Below are positions 8,171 to 14,250 of a stretch of 17,509 nucleotides of DNA, one piece after another. The stretch spans positions 1 through 17,509 of the forward strand of contig CAKPZX010000036.1 in NCBI GenBank assembly GCA_934215455.1, given 5' to 3'. The stretch comes from an uncultured Streptococcus sp. (GTDB lineage: Bacteria; Bacillota; Bacilli; Lactobacillales; Streptococcaceae). Numbering within the stretch: position 1 is the first letter of the stretch; each line of letters starts with the position of its first letter. The translations under genes were made by a program, and so were the position numbers. The notes under the pieces are model-generated. The model was not told where the DNA came from. It searched no databases and saw only the letters and a program-made list of their open reading frames with translations.

Positions 8171-9389
8171 TCAACAAATGGTAGAGGCTCTCGATCGGCA
8201 AGAGCTAGAAGAGGCAGAAGTTCAATTTCAACAGGCTTTGTTAGAAGATAGTGAAGCACAATTATTGGATTTGGGTCAATATCTTGAAAGTATCGGTTTT
8301 TACCCTCAAGCAAAAGAAATCTATGAACAGATTGCAGAAAGCTATCCAGAAGTGTATCTAAGTTTGGCAACCATCCTTGCGGAGGAAGGCCAAACGGAAG
8401 AGGCCTTTGCGTATTTAGAAGAAATTGGACCTGAATCAAACTGGTATGTGGCGAGTCTCTTGGTTAAGGCGGATCTCTATCAGATGGAAGGCCTAGCAGA
8501 TGTAGCGCGTGAAAAATTAGTTGAAGCTGCTCATTTGTCTGATGATCCGATCATTCAATTAGGGCTAGCTGAAATTGATCTGGAATTGGAACGCTACCAA
8601 GAGGCTATCCAAGAGTATGCTCAGTTAGACAATCGGGAGATTTTGGAAGCAACAGGAATTTCCACCTATCAACGGATTGGTTTTGCCTATGCCAATCTTG
8701 GTAAGTTTGAAGCAGCTGTTCCTTTCTTAGAGAAAGCTCTGGAGATTGAGTTTGATGACCAGATTGCTTACGAATTAGCGACCCTATTGTCTGACCAAGA
8801 AGAATTCCAAAAAGCCCTCATCTACTACAAACAAATTGATACCTTGTCGCCTGATTTTGAGGGCTATGAGTACGGTTATGCCTTGGCTTTACAGGCTGAA
8901 AATGACCGTGAAAAAGCGCTTGAGATTGCTAAACAAGGGATCCAGAAGAATCCCTTTGATGCCCAATTGAAGCTTCTTGCTTCTCAGCTTTCCTATGAAC
9001 TTCACCAGCCTGAACAGGCAGAAGCTTATTTATTAGAGGCTAAAGAAGTGGCAGATGATCTCGAAGAGATTGCTCTTCGCCTGACCACCCTTTATTTGGA
9101 ACAGGAACGCTTTGACCAAGTCTTGGCTTGGCAAAATGAAGAAGTCGAAACGGTTGTCACCCGTTGGAACATTGCCCGTGCTTTGGCTGCCTTGGAGAAA
9201 ACAGAAGAGGCCGTCTCAGCCTATCAAGAGCTTTATGAGGATTTAAAGGACAACCCAGAATTCCTCGAAGCCTATGTTTATTTGTTGCGTGAGGCTGGAG
9301 ATGTGACGAAGGCGCGTGAAGTGGCGAACCAGTATTTGGCGATCGTACCAGACGATGTGCAGATGCAAACCCTCTATGATAGCCTCTAA
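8160..9389 (+). CDS. TPR-repeat protein (409 residues)
   Basis: The whole protein is built of tetratricopeptide-like helix pairs. Repeating 34-residue units with the small/aromatic pattern of TPRs are clear, for example around YPQAKEIYEQIAESYPEVY, YQEAIQEYAQL, GKFEAAVPFLEKALEI, EEFQKALIYYKQI and KTEEAVSAYQEL. There is no signal peptide or membrane span, so it should be a cytosolic scaffold. The protein is strongly acidic, with Glu and Gln abundant. I place the start at GTG 8160 because GAGG lies nine bases upstream; an ATG at 8178 is the alternative and would remove six residues and most of the overlap. It overlaps the AI-2E-family gene by 11 bases, so a functional link with that membrane protein is plausible but unproven. 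Proteins of this sort are common beside core genes in streptococci; no partner is known to me. Confidence 0.88.
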   Translation: MSHSQQMVEALDRQELEEAEVQFQQALLEDSEAQLLDLGQYLESIGFYPQAKEIYEQIAESYPEVYLSLATILAEEGQTEEAFAYLEEIGPESNWYVASLLVKADLYQMEGLADVAREKLVEAAHLSDDPIIQLGLAEIDLELERYQEAIQEYAQLDNREILEATGISTYQRIGFAYANLGKFEAAVPFLEKALEIEFDDQIAYELATLLSDQEEFQKALIYYKQIDTLSPDFEGYEYGYALALQAENDREKALEIAKQGIQKNPFDAQLKLLASQLSYELHQPEQAEAYLLEAKEVADDLEEIALRLTTLYLEQERFDQVLAWQNEEVETVVTRWNIARALAALEKTEEAVSAYQELYEDLKDNPEFLEAYVYLLREAGDVTKAREVANQYLAIVPDDVQMQTLYDSL

Positions 9390-9423
9390 TCAAAACCATA
9401 TCGTGAAGATTCGGAATAGTTTG

Positions 9424-9432
9424 TGGTATACT
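9424..9432 (+). promoter_or_regulatory. Extended -10 promoter of the acetolactate decarboxylase gene
   Basis: TGG-TATACT forms an extended -10 element about 30 bases before the ATG. No clear -35 box is seen. No terminator is visible after the TPR gene, so read-through into this gene is also possible. Confidence 0.55.
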
Positions 9433-9461
9433 GGTAGAAGATAGAATGAGGAGAGAAAAAC

Positions 9462-10178
9462 ATGGAACCAGTGAAACTTTTTCAATACAATACCTTAGGT
9501 GCCCTAATGGCGGGTCTGTACGGGGGTTCATTTACGATTGGAGAACTCTTGGAACACGGAGATCTAGGAGTTGGGACGCTTGATTCTATTGATGGAGAGT
9601 TGATCGTATTAGATGGTAAGGCATATCAGGCCAAGGGATCAGGGGACCATCCTGAAATAGTCGAAGTTTCTCCGGAAGCCAAGGTTCCTTATGCAGCAGT
9701 CGTCCCTCACCAAGCAGAAGTGATTTTCCGCCAACGCTTTGAAATGACGGACGAGGAATTGGAAGCCCGTATTGAGTCTTATTATGATGGGGAAAATCTT
9801 TTCCGCTCCATTAAGATTCGTGGTGACTTTGCCAAGATGCATGTCCGTATGATTCCAAAATCAACACCAGAGATGAAGTTTGCAGAGGTTGCAACCCATC
9901 AGCCAGAGTATACACGGGAAAATGTCACTGGAACCATCGTCGGTTTTTGGACACCAGAAATTTTCCATGGCGTGAGTGTGGCTGGTTATCATTTGCACTT
10001 TATTTCAGATGACCACACCTTTGGTGGCCATGTCATGGATTTTGTCATCACAGAAGGGATTGTAGAGGTGGGGGCCATCGATCAGCTGGATCAACGTTTC
10101 CCAGTTCAAGACCGTCAGTACCTCTTTGCCAAATTCAATGTTGATGAGGTCAAAGAAGACATTAATAAAGCAGAATAA
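9462..10178 (+). CDS. budA: Alpha-acetolactate decarboxylase
   Basis: This 238-residue enzyme decarboxylates (S)-alpha-acetolactate to (R)-acetoin, a neutral overflow product. The reaction disposes of pyruvate without acid and keeps acetolactate out of valine/leucine synthesis. The zinc-ligand histidines of the family are present as H177, H179 (GYHLHF) and H190 (GGHV); their spacing of 2 and 11 residues equals that of the ligands in the characterised Brevibacillus enzyme. The N-terminal block LGVGTLDSIDGELIVLDG (36-53) is also typical. There is no signal peptide, so it is intracellular, unlike some Bacillus secreted forms. The ATG has GAGGAG upstream. The gene stands alone with an extended -10 promoter and a strong terminator; no acetolactate synthase gene lies beside it in this window. 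The symbol aldB is used for the same gene in lactococci. Confidence 0.95.
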   Translation: MEPVKLFQYNTLGALMAGLYGGSFTIGELLEHGDLGVGTLDSIDGELIVLDGKAYQAKGSGDHPEIVEVSPEAKVPYAAVVPHQAEVIFRQRFEMTDEELEARIESYYDGENLFRSIKIRGDFAKMHVRMIPKSTPEMKFAEVATHQPEYTRENVTGTIVGFWTPEIFHGVSVAGYHLHFISDDHTFGGHVMDFVITEGIVEVGAIDQLDQRFPVQDRQYLFAKFNVDEVKEDINKAE

Positions 10179-10210
10179 AAAGGTTGAGCGAAGCTCAACC
10201 TTTTATTTTT
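10178..10210. terminator. Bidirectional terminator between acetolactate decarboxylase and rqcH
   Basis: A perfect 12-bp stem (AAAAGGTTGAGC with GCTCAACCTTTT) encloses a GAA loop, with an A run on the left and T-rich DNA on the right. It sits between two convergent genes and can serve both. Confidence 0.92.
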
Positions 10211-10214
10211 GAAA

Positions 10215-11876
10215 TCAGTCTGTTAGTTTCATAGCTTTGATTTTTTCTTCTTCTGGGGTGACCCGCAGAGTCTTTTGGCCGGTGTAGGTGACAAAACCGG
10301 GTTTTCCACCAGTTGGTTTATTGAGTTTCTTGGCTTCGATCATATCTACTTGGACAAGGTTTGAGAGTCGGGCCTTGGAATAGTAGGCGGCCAACTCTGC
10401 AGCATCGGTCTTCACTTCATCTGATGGATTTAGATTTCCCGTAATGACGACGTGGCTTCCCGGGATATCTTTGGCATGGAACCAGAGCTCGTCTTTTTTA
10501 GCGATCTTAAAGGTCAGTTCATCGTTTTGCAGATTATTGCGACCCACTAAAATGATGGTTTTTCCATCACTAGCCAGGTATTTCTCAGGTTTTTTCCGTT
10601 TATGAATTTTTTCACGGTTGCGCCGTTTGATAAAGCCGGTCTGGATTAGCTCTTCTCGAATTTCTGCCACCTCAGCTAGGCTCGCTTGAGAAAGGGCTGT
10701 TTCAACCGTTTCAAGATAAGAAATGGTTTCCTTGGTTTCTTGAATGAGGATGGTCAAATGTTTGACGGCTTCTTTTAACTTCTGGTAGCGTTTAAAGTAG
10801 CGTTGGGCATTTTGATTGGGGGTCAGGGCCTTGTTGAGTTGGATGGTGATGGGCTCGTTGGTATAGTAATTGTCCAGGACAACCTGGTCTTGGTCGTTTG
10901 GTACCTGATAGAGGAAGGTTGTCAGCAATTCTCCTTTTTGGCGGAATTCTTCCGCATTGTCGGTCGCCGCTAACTCCGCCTCTTGCTTGGCTAATTTTTT
11001 CCGGTTCTTTTCAAGATCGTTTTCAACCTTGCGGATTAATTCACTGGCCTGTTGTTGCACCCGATCGCGCTCAGCCTTGTCTCGATAATAGTCATCCAGC
11101 AGATCAGAAAGTGTTTCAAAGGTTTGACTGGTCGCATCCTCAAAGGGGATAGCCGAGAAAGATTTGGTCGTTAGGCGAGGCTCAGAAGGTGCCTCGAAAA
11201 AGGCACGGAAGGTCTTTAATTTTTCATCCGTCTCAAGTCGCTTGGCCAATTCTTGAGCCGTATCTCGCCCCAAACCTTGGAAACATTTTTGAAGGTTCTT
11301 TGGGCTTAATTCTTCCTTGTGAAGAAGGGCAAAAAGAGCTTCATCTCCAATTGTAAAAGGATTAACTGCGTCGGTTTTCGGAGGAGCTACATAGGTTGAT
11401 CCAGGGAGAATGGTCCGGTAGCTATTTTGTGAGAAGCCGACGTGTTTGATAGCTTCGATGATTTTATTGCTGGTGCGGTCCAGGAGAATAATATTACTGT
11501 GCTTGCCCATGATTTCGATCATGAGGCTGACAGAAATAGCATCTCCAATTTCGTTTTTATTGGAGACACGGATTTCGAGAATCCGGTCGTTCTCCATTTG
11601 CTCAATCCCTTCAATGACAGCGCCTTGTAGATATTTGCGCATAACCATAATAAAGGTATTGGGAAAGGCAGGATTTTCAAAGTTGGTCTGGGTCCGTTGG
11701 ATCCGTCCGAAGACAGAATGGGCAGACAGCAAGAGTTTTTGGTTTTTTCGATTGCCTCGGATTTGAAGCACCAATTCTTGCTCGAAGGGTTGGTTAATTT
11801 TTTGAATGCGACCACTCAAGAGTTCGGCCTTCAATTCTTGCACCATATGGTGTAAAAAAAATCCATCAAAAGACAT
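10215..11876 (-). CDS. rqcH: RqcH/NFACT ribosome quality-control protein (PavA/FbpA fibronectin-binding homologue)
   Basis: This 553-residue protein has the NFACT layout. It has an NFACT-N domain from MSFDGFFLHH, a helix-hairpin-helix stretch (GLGRDTAQELAKR), a long coiled coil in the middle (residues about 270-420), and NFACT-R near the C-terminus (DELWFHAKDIPGSHVVITG). RqcH binds stalled 50S subunits carrying peptidyl-tRNA and recruits tRNA-Ala to add alanine tails for degradation. The D97-R98 pair known to be essential in Bacillus RqcH is present at exactly these residues (ENDRI). The same protein is called PavA or FbpA in streptococci and is reported to bind fibronectin at the surface, although no signal peptide or LPXTG motif is seen. 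I start it at 11876 because GAGG lies six bases upstream and the numbering then fits D97; the frame continues five codons further without a ribosome-binding site. It is monocistronic. Confidence 0.95.
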   Translation of the reverse strand: MSFDGFFLHHMVQELKAELLSGRIQKINQPFEQELVLQIRGNRKNQKLLLSAHSVFGRIQRTQTNFENPAFPNTFIMVMRKYLQGAVIEGIEQMENDRILEIRVSNKNEIGDAISVSLMIEIMGKHSNIILLDRTSNKIIEAIKHVGFSQNSYRTILPGSTYVAPPKTDAVNPFTIGDEALFALLHKEELSPKNLQKCFQGLGRDTAQELAKRLETDEKLKTFRAFFEAPSEPRLTTKSFSAIPFEDATSQTFETLSDLLDDYYRDKAERDRVQQQASELIRKVENDLEKNRKKLAKQEAELAATDNAEEFRQKGELLTTFLYQVPNDQDQVVLDNYYTNEPITIQLNKALTPNQNAQRYFKRYQKLKEAVKHLTILIQETKETISYLETVETALSQASLAEVAEIREELIQTGFIKRRNREKIHKRKKPEKYLASDGKTIILVGRNNLQNDELTFKIAKKDELWFHAKDIPGSHVVITGNLNPSDEVKTDAAELAAYYSKARLSNLVQVDMIEAKKLNKPTGGKPGFVTYTGQKTLRVTPEEEKIKAMKLTD

Positions 11877-11911
11877 GGGATTCCTCATCATTCTAGCGTT
11901 TATTCTAGTAA

Positions 11912-11920
11912 ATTATATCA
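11912..11920 (-). promoter_or_regulatory. Promoter of rqcH (extended -10)
   Basis: On the - strand TGA-TATAAT is a perfect extended -10 element about 36 bases upstream of the ATG. The -35 region is poor. This is the same TGATATAAT arrangement as at the lactonase gene. Confidence 0.65.
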
Positions 11921-11970
11921 AAATTAGAGAGGAAATCCCAGAAAGAAGCTAGGGGCTGTTCAATAGAAAA

Positions 11971-11984
11971 TGCGAACGTTTTCA
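11971..11984 (+). promoter_or_regulatory. Possible cre-like site upstream of the trpX promoter
   Basis: TGCGAACGTTTTCA matches 12 of 14 positions of the CcpA consensus TGWAARCGNTWNCW. It ends 19 bases before the trpX -35 box. It could equally be chance in this AT-rich gap. Confidence 0.25.
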
Positions 11985-12003
11985 AAAAAATGCAGAAAAA
12001 GTA

Positions 12004-12032
12004 TTGACATTTTTGAAAGAAAACTTTAAAAT
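12004..12032 (+). promoter_or_regulatory. Promoter of the trpX T-box transcription unit
   Basis: A consensus -35 TTGACA (12004-12009) and -10 TAAAAT (12027-12032) are separated by exactly 17 bases, the best promoter in the window. The start near 12039 coincides with the 5' base of the T-box Stem I. Confidence 0.88.
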
Positions 12033-12037
12033 GTAAG

Positions 12038-12290
12038 AAATTAGAAAAGTAGTAAATGAAAGTTTCAAGAGAGCCTACGGTTGCTGAGAGTGGGTAGCGG
12101 CAGTTTATGAAATTGGACTAATGATGAGATGAATTTGAAACAATAAAAATTCGGTTGGCACACCTTATCGTGCAACTTGTTGCTAGACAAGACAGAGATA
12201 TGGGGAAGACTATCCTTTTCCCATAAGTGAGGTGGTACCGCGATGACACGTCCTCACATAGCTTTTGCTATGTGTGGGCGTGTTTTTTGT
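12038..12290 (+). promoter_or_regulatory. T-box leader, tryptophan (TGG) specifier, upstream of trpX
   Basis: This leader holds a complete transcriptional T-box riboswitch. The basal Stem I helix is ATTAG (12040-12044) with CTAAT (12118-12122). The specifier loop on its 3' side reads GAAATTGGA, giving TGG (12114-12116) as specifier codon followed by the usual purine. Above it, AGAGAG and GGTTGCTGAGAG (about 12070-12090) match the AG-bulge and distal loop. The T-box sequence AGGTGGTACCGCG lies at 12230-12242, and GTGAGG (12227-12232) can pair with CCTCAC (12252-12257) in the antiterminator. Uncharged tRNA-Trp would stabilise the antiterminator and allow expression of the downstream transporter gene. 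The Trp assignment is from the codon and fits known Trp T-boxes on streptococcal trpXYZ transporters. Confidence 0.92.
12247..12288 (+). terminator. T-box-controlled terminator of trpX
   Basis: CACGTCCTCACATAGC (12247-12262) pairs with GCTATGTGTGGGCGTG (12267-12282) around a TTTT loop, with one G-T pair and one mismatch, then a T run. It competes with the antiterminator helix that uses CCTCAC. Confidence 0.93.
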
Positions 12291-12314
12291 TTTAGATGAG
12301 AAGGGAGAAAAGAT

Positions 12315-12344
12315 ATGAAGAAACGATGGCGTCGCAGTCTTTAG
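12315..12344 (+). CDS. Candidate 9-residue leader peptide before trpX
   Basis: After the T-box terminator, an ATG at 12315 is preceded by AAGGGAG at a seven-base spacing, a stronger ribosome-binding site than that of trpX itself. It encodes only MKKRWRRSL before a TAG. The peptide is very basic and contains a single Trp codon. Its stop is immediately followed by a second tiny ORF (12345-12377). It could couple or delay translation of trpX, or be the remnant of a former start of a longer protein. Function is unknown, and expression would need ribosome profiling. Confidence 0.4.
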   Translation: MKKRWRRSL

Positions 12345-12377
12345 ATGATAGAAAAAAAGAAGAAAATGAAAAAATAG
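12345..12377 (+). CDS. Candidate second mini-ORF before trpX
   Basis: The ATG directly abuts the stop of the 9-residue ORF (TAG-ATG) and encodes MIEKKKKMKK before a TAG, 14 bases before the trpX ATG. It has no ribosome-binding site of its own and would depend on reinitiation. Its lysine-rich composition may simply reflect A-rich DNA, so confidence is low. Confidence 0.2.
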   Translation: MIEKKKKMKK

Positions 12378-12391
12378 AAGAGGTATTAAAA

Positions 12392-13393
12392 ATGAAAAAT
12401 AAACGGTTAATGGGAATTATTGGTTTGATTGCAGCAGCGGTCATTGGGACAGCGATCTATTCAGCTACAGCAGGCAAAGACAACAAGGCAGCAAGCAGCA
12501 ATGAAAAGGCTAAAGTTGGGGTCTTGCAGTTGGTCAGCCACCCTTCGCTTGATCTGATCTACAAAGGGATTCAAGATGGTTTGGCTGAAGAAGGCTATGA
12601 CAAGGACAAAGTGGACATTAATTTCCTCAATGCAGAAGGCGACCAAAACAAGGTGGCGACCATGAGTAAACAATTGGTAGACAAGGATAACCAAGTTTTG
12701 ATTGGGATTGCAACTCCGTCTGCTCAAGGATTGGCTAGTGCAACCAAAGACAAACCAATCGTCATGGGAGCTATCACCGATCCGGTCGGCGCAAACTTGG
12801 TCAAAGATTTGAAAAAACCAGGTGGCAACATTACTGGGGTATCTGACCACAATCCAACTGAGCAACAGTTGAAATTAATCAAAGAATTGACTCCGAATGT
12901 GAAAACAATCGGTGCCCTATACTCAACCAGTGAGGATAATTCTAAATCTCAAGTAGAAGAATTTACAAAATTAGCTGAAAAAGCAGGCTTCAAGGTGCTT
13001 CCTTACTCTGTACCTTCAACAAACGAAGTTGCTTCAACAGTTTCTGTCATGACTGGTAAAGTCGATGCCATCTGGGTTCCAATCGACAATACCATTGCTT
13101 CAGCCTTCTCAACAGTTGTCGAAGCCAACAAAACAGCTAAAAAACCAATCTTCCCAAGTGCGACAGCTATGGTAGAAGCTGGTGGTCTTGGTTCAGTCGT
13201 TGTCGACCAACATGATCTTGGAGTAGCAACTGGTAAAATGGCTGCGAAGATCTTGAAAGGTCAAAAACCTGCGGATACACCTGTTGAAATCTTTAGCCAA
13301 GGAAAATCTGTCATCAATAAAAAAGTCGCAGATGAATTGGGTATTACTATTCCAGAATCTGTCTTGAAAGATGCTGGACAAGTCATTAAATAA
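12392..13393 (+). CDS. trpX: TrpX-like ABC transporter substrate-binding protein
   Basis: This 333-residue protein is of the ABC_sub_bind type (PF04392), the family of TrpX, the binding protein of the streptococcal Trp T-box transporter TrpXYZ. It has a basic start MKNKRLMG, a hydrophobic span at about residues 7-27 and then a mature domain. Family stretches include VGVLQLVSHPSLDLIYKGI (42-60), NAEGDQ, TDPVGANLVKDL and PTEQQLKLIKEL. No lipobox cysteine is present, so anchoring would be by an uncleaved or signal-peptidase-I type segment. I start it at 12392 because GAGG lies eight bases upstream; an in-frame ATG at 12296 has no ribosome-binding site and sits at the terminator T run. No permease (TrpY) or ATPase (TrpZ) gene follows; the next gene is unrelated. 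The Trp role is inferred from the T-box specifier. Confidence 0.88.
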   Translation: MKNKRLMGIIGLIAAAVIGTAIYSATAGKDNKAASSNEKAKVGVLQLVSHPSLDLIYKGIQDGLAEEGYDKDKVDINFLNAEGDQNKVATMSKQLVDKDNQVLIGIATPSAQGLASATKDKPIVMGAITDPVGANLVKDLKKPGGNITGVSDHNPTEQQLKLIKELTPNVKTIGALYSTSEDNSKSQVEEFTKLAEKAGFKVLPYSVPSTNEVASTVSVMTGKVDAIWVPIDNTIASAFSTVVEANKTAKKPIFPSATAMVEAGGLGSVVVDQHDLGVATGKMAAKILKGQKPADTPVEIFSQGKSVINKKVADELGITIPESVLKDAGQVIK

Positions 13394-13516
13394 AAAGAAA
13401 ACGAATAACAAGAATGGCAGGGGAATTTGGCTTTTGCAGGTCTTAAAATCGTGACCTTTAAAAATGTCTACCAGTGCTCATGACCAGCTAAGTTACTCAT
13501 GGTAGAGGAGAAAGAA

Positions 13517-13936
13517 ATGGAAGTCAAGATAACAGATCTTCATCCGACCCAACTTTATTTATCAGAAAAGAAGTTACAAGCTATCCAGATGCTGGATCAG
13601 TCGGCAGAAATCATCAATGTGGATCCAATTAGTGTTCTTGCATTTGGAAATCGCTTCTTGATTACAGACGGGCATCACAGGGCTTATCAGGCTTTATTGG
13701 CAGGTCGGGATATGATTTCTGCTGAGTTTGATAGAGATGGTGGCGATGAGTTGTATGCTCTCTATGCGCAAGCTTGCGAGGAAAGAAAGATAACCTCTGT
13801 TTTGGATTTAAAACATCGTATCTTGCCTCAAGATGAGTATGAAGCAAAATGGTATAACTGGTGTGATGGTTTTAACCAAGCAGCCACTCTTCTATTGGAA
13901 AGGCAAGCAGATGAAATAGACAAGGCAAATAGATAA
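13517..13936 (+). CDS. Small ParB/sulfiredoxin-fold protein, 139 residues
   Basis: The N-terminal half resembles the ParB-like (ParB/Srx) fold: EVKITDLHPTQLYLSEKKL, then the PISVLAFGNRFLITDGHHRAYQAL block at residues 37-60, containing the conserved GHHRxxA motif that binds nucleotide or phosphate in this superfamily. There is no helix-turn-helix DNA-binding domain after it, so it is not a chromosome-partitioning ParB. The second half is helical and charged (residues 75-139), with no signal or membrane segment. I start it at 13517, where GAGGAG lies six bases upstream; an ATG at 13499 is in frame but has no such site. It lies between trpX and the pheS T-box with no clear terminator on either side. 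Stand-alone members of this fold include nucleases, kinases and CTPases, so no function can be assigned. Confidence 0.72.
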   Translation: MEVKITDLHPTQLYLSEKKLQAIQMLDQSAEIINVDPISVLAFGNRFLITDGHHRAYQALLAGRDMISAEFDRDGGDELYALYAQACEERKITSVLDLKHRILPQDEYEAKWYNWCDGFNQAATLLLERQADEIDKANR

Positions 13937-13982
13937 TGCACTGCGTCTAGTTCCTTTTTCTAGTGAATTAGTCTCATCTAAC

Positions 13983-14011
13983 TTGTTTTTTAACTAAAAA
14001 TCTGATAAACT
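13983..14011 (+). promoter_or_regulatory. Promoter of the pheS T-box transcription unit
   Basis: TTGTTT (13983-13988) and TAAACT (14006-14011) are 17 bases apart, and TGA before the -10 box forms an extended -10. The start would be near 14018, just upstream of Stem I. Confidence 0.6.
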
Positions 14012-14017
14012 ATGTAG

Positions 14018-14217
14018 TAATTGAATAGAAATCTGCAAGACTAGTATCTCAAGGGAAGTGCGACAGGGAGAAGAGCCGTGACTGAAAGCTCTTTGCATGA
14101 AAGCTGAGTGAATTCACTTGCGTAAAGGATTTAGAAATTAAGGTCTGGTTTACGGATAAAAAACGGATGGTACCGCGTGTCAACGCTCCGAATGTGGGAG
14201 TTGGCGCGTGGTTTTTT
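14018..14217 (+). promoter_or_regulatory. T-box leader, phenylalanine (TTC) specifier, upstream of pheS
   Basis: The basal Stem I helix is GCAAG (14035-14039) with CTTGC (14117-14121). Just before it, GTGAATTCA gives TTC (14113-14115) as specifier, followed by A. The stretch GACTGAAAGC in the apical part is typical of Stem I. The T-box sequence GGATGGTACCGCG lies at 14165-14177. Uncharged tRNA-Phe would promote read-through into pheS. The geometry (specifier, one purine, basal helix) is identical to that of the trpX leader, which supports both readings. Confidence 0.93.
14174..14217 (+). terminator. T-box-controlled terminator of pheS
   Basis: CGCG, CAAC and CTCC on the left (within 14174-14189) pair with GGGAG, GTTG and CGCG on the right (within 14196-14208), with small bulges, followed by a T run at 14212-14217. 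The left arm overlaps the T-box sequence, as needed for a competing antiterminator. Confidence 0.88.
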
Positions 14218-14250
14218 CTATGTCTGTAGAGGGACCATGATGGAGGAAAT

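Noticed and set aside
8059..8439. 126-codon - strand frame across the AI-2E/TPR junction, and a similar one at 9157-9531
   Set aside because: Both lie antisense to well-supported genes and have no recognisable product or ribosome-binding site.
12296..12391. N-terminal extension of trpX by 32 codons from ATG 12296
   Set aside because: No ribosome-binding site precedes it, it starts at the T-box terminator T run, and the extension is a low-complexity Lys/Glu stretch in front of a typical basic-hydrophobic start at 12392.
13937..13982. Terminator after the ParB-fold gene
   Set aside because: Only short CTAG repeats around a T-rich stretch; no stable stem with a T tail.
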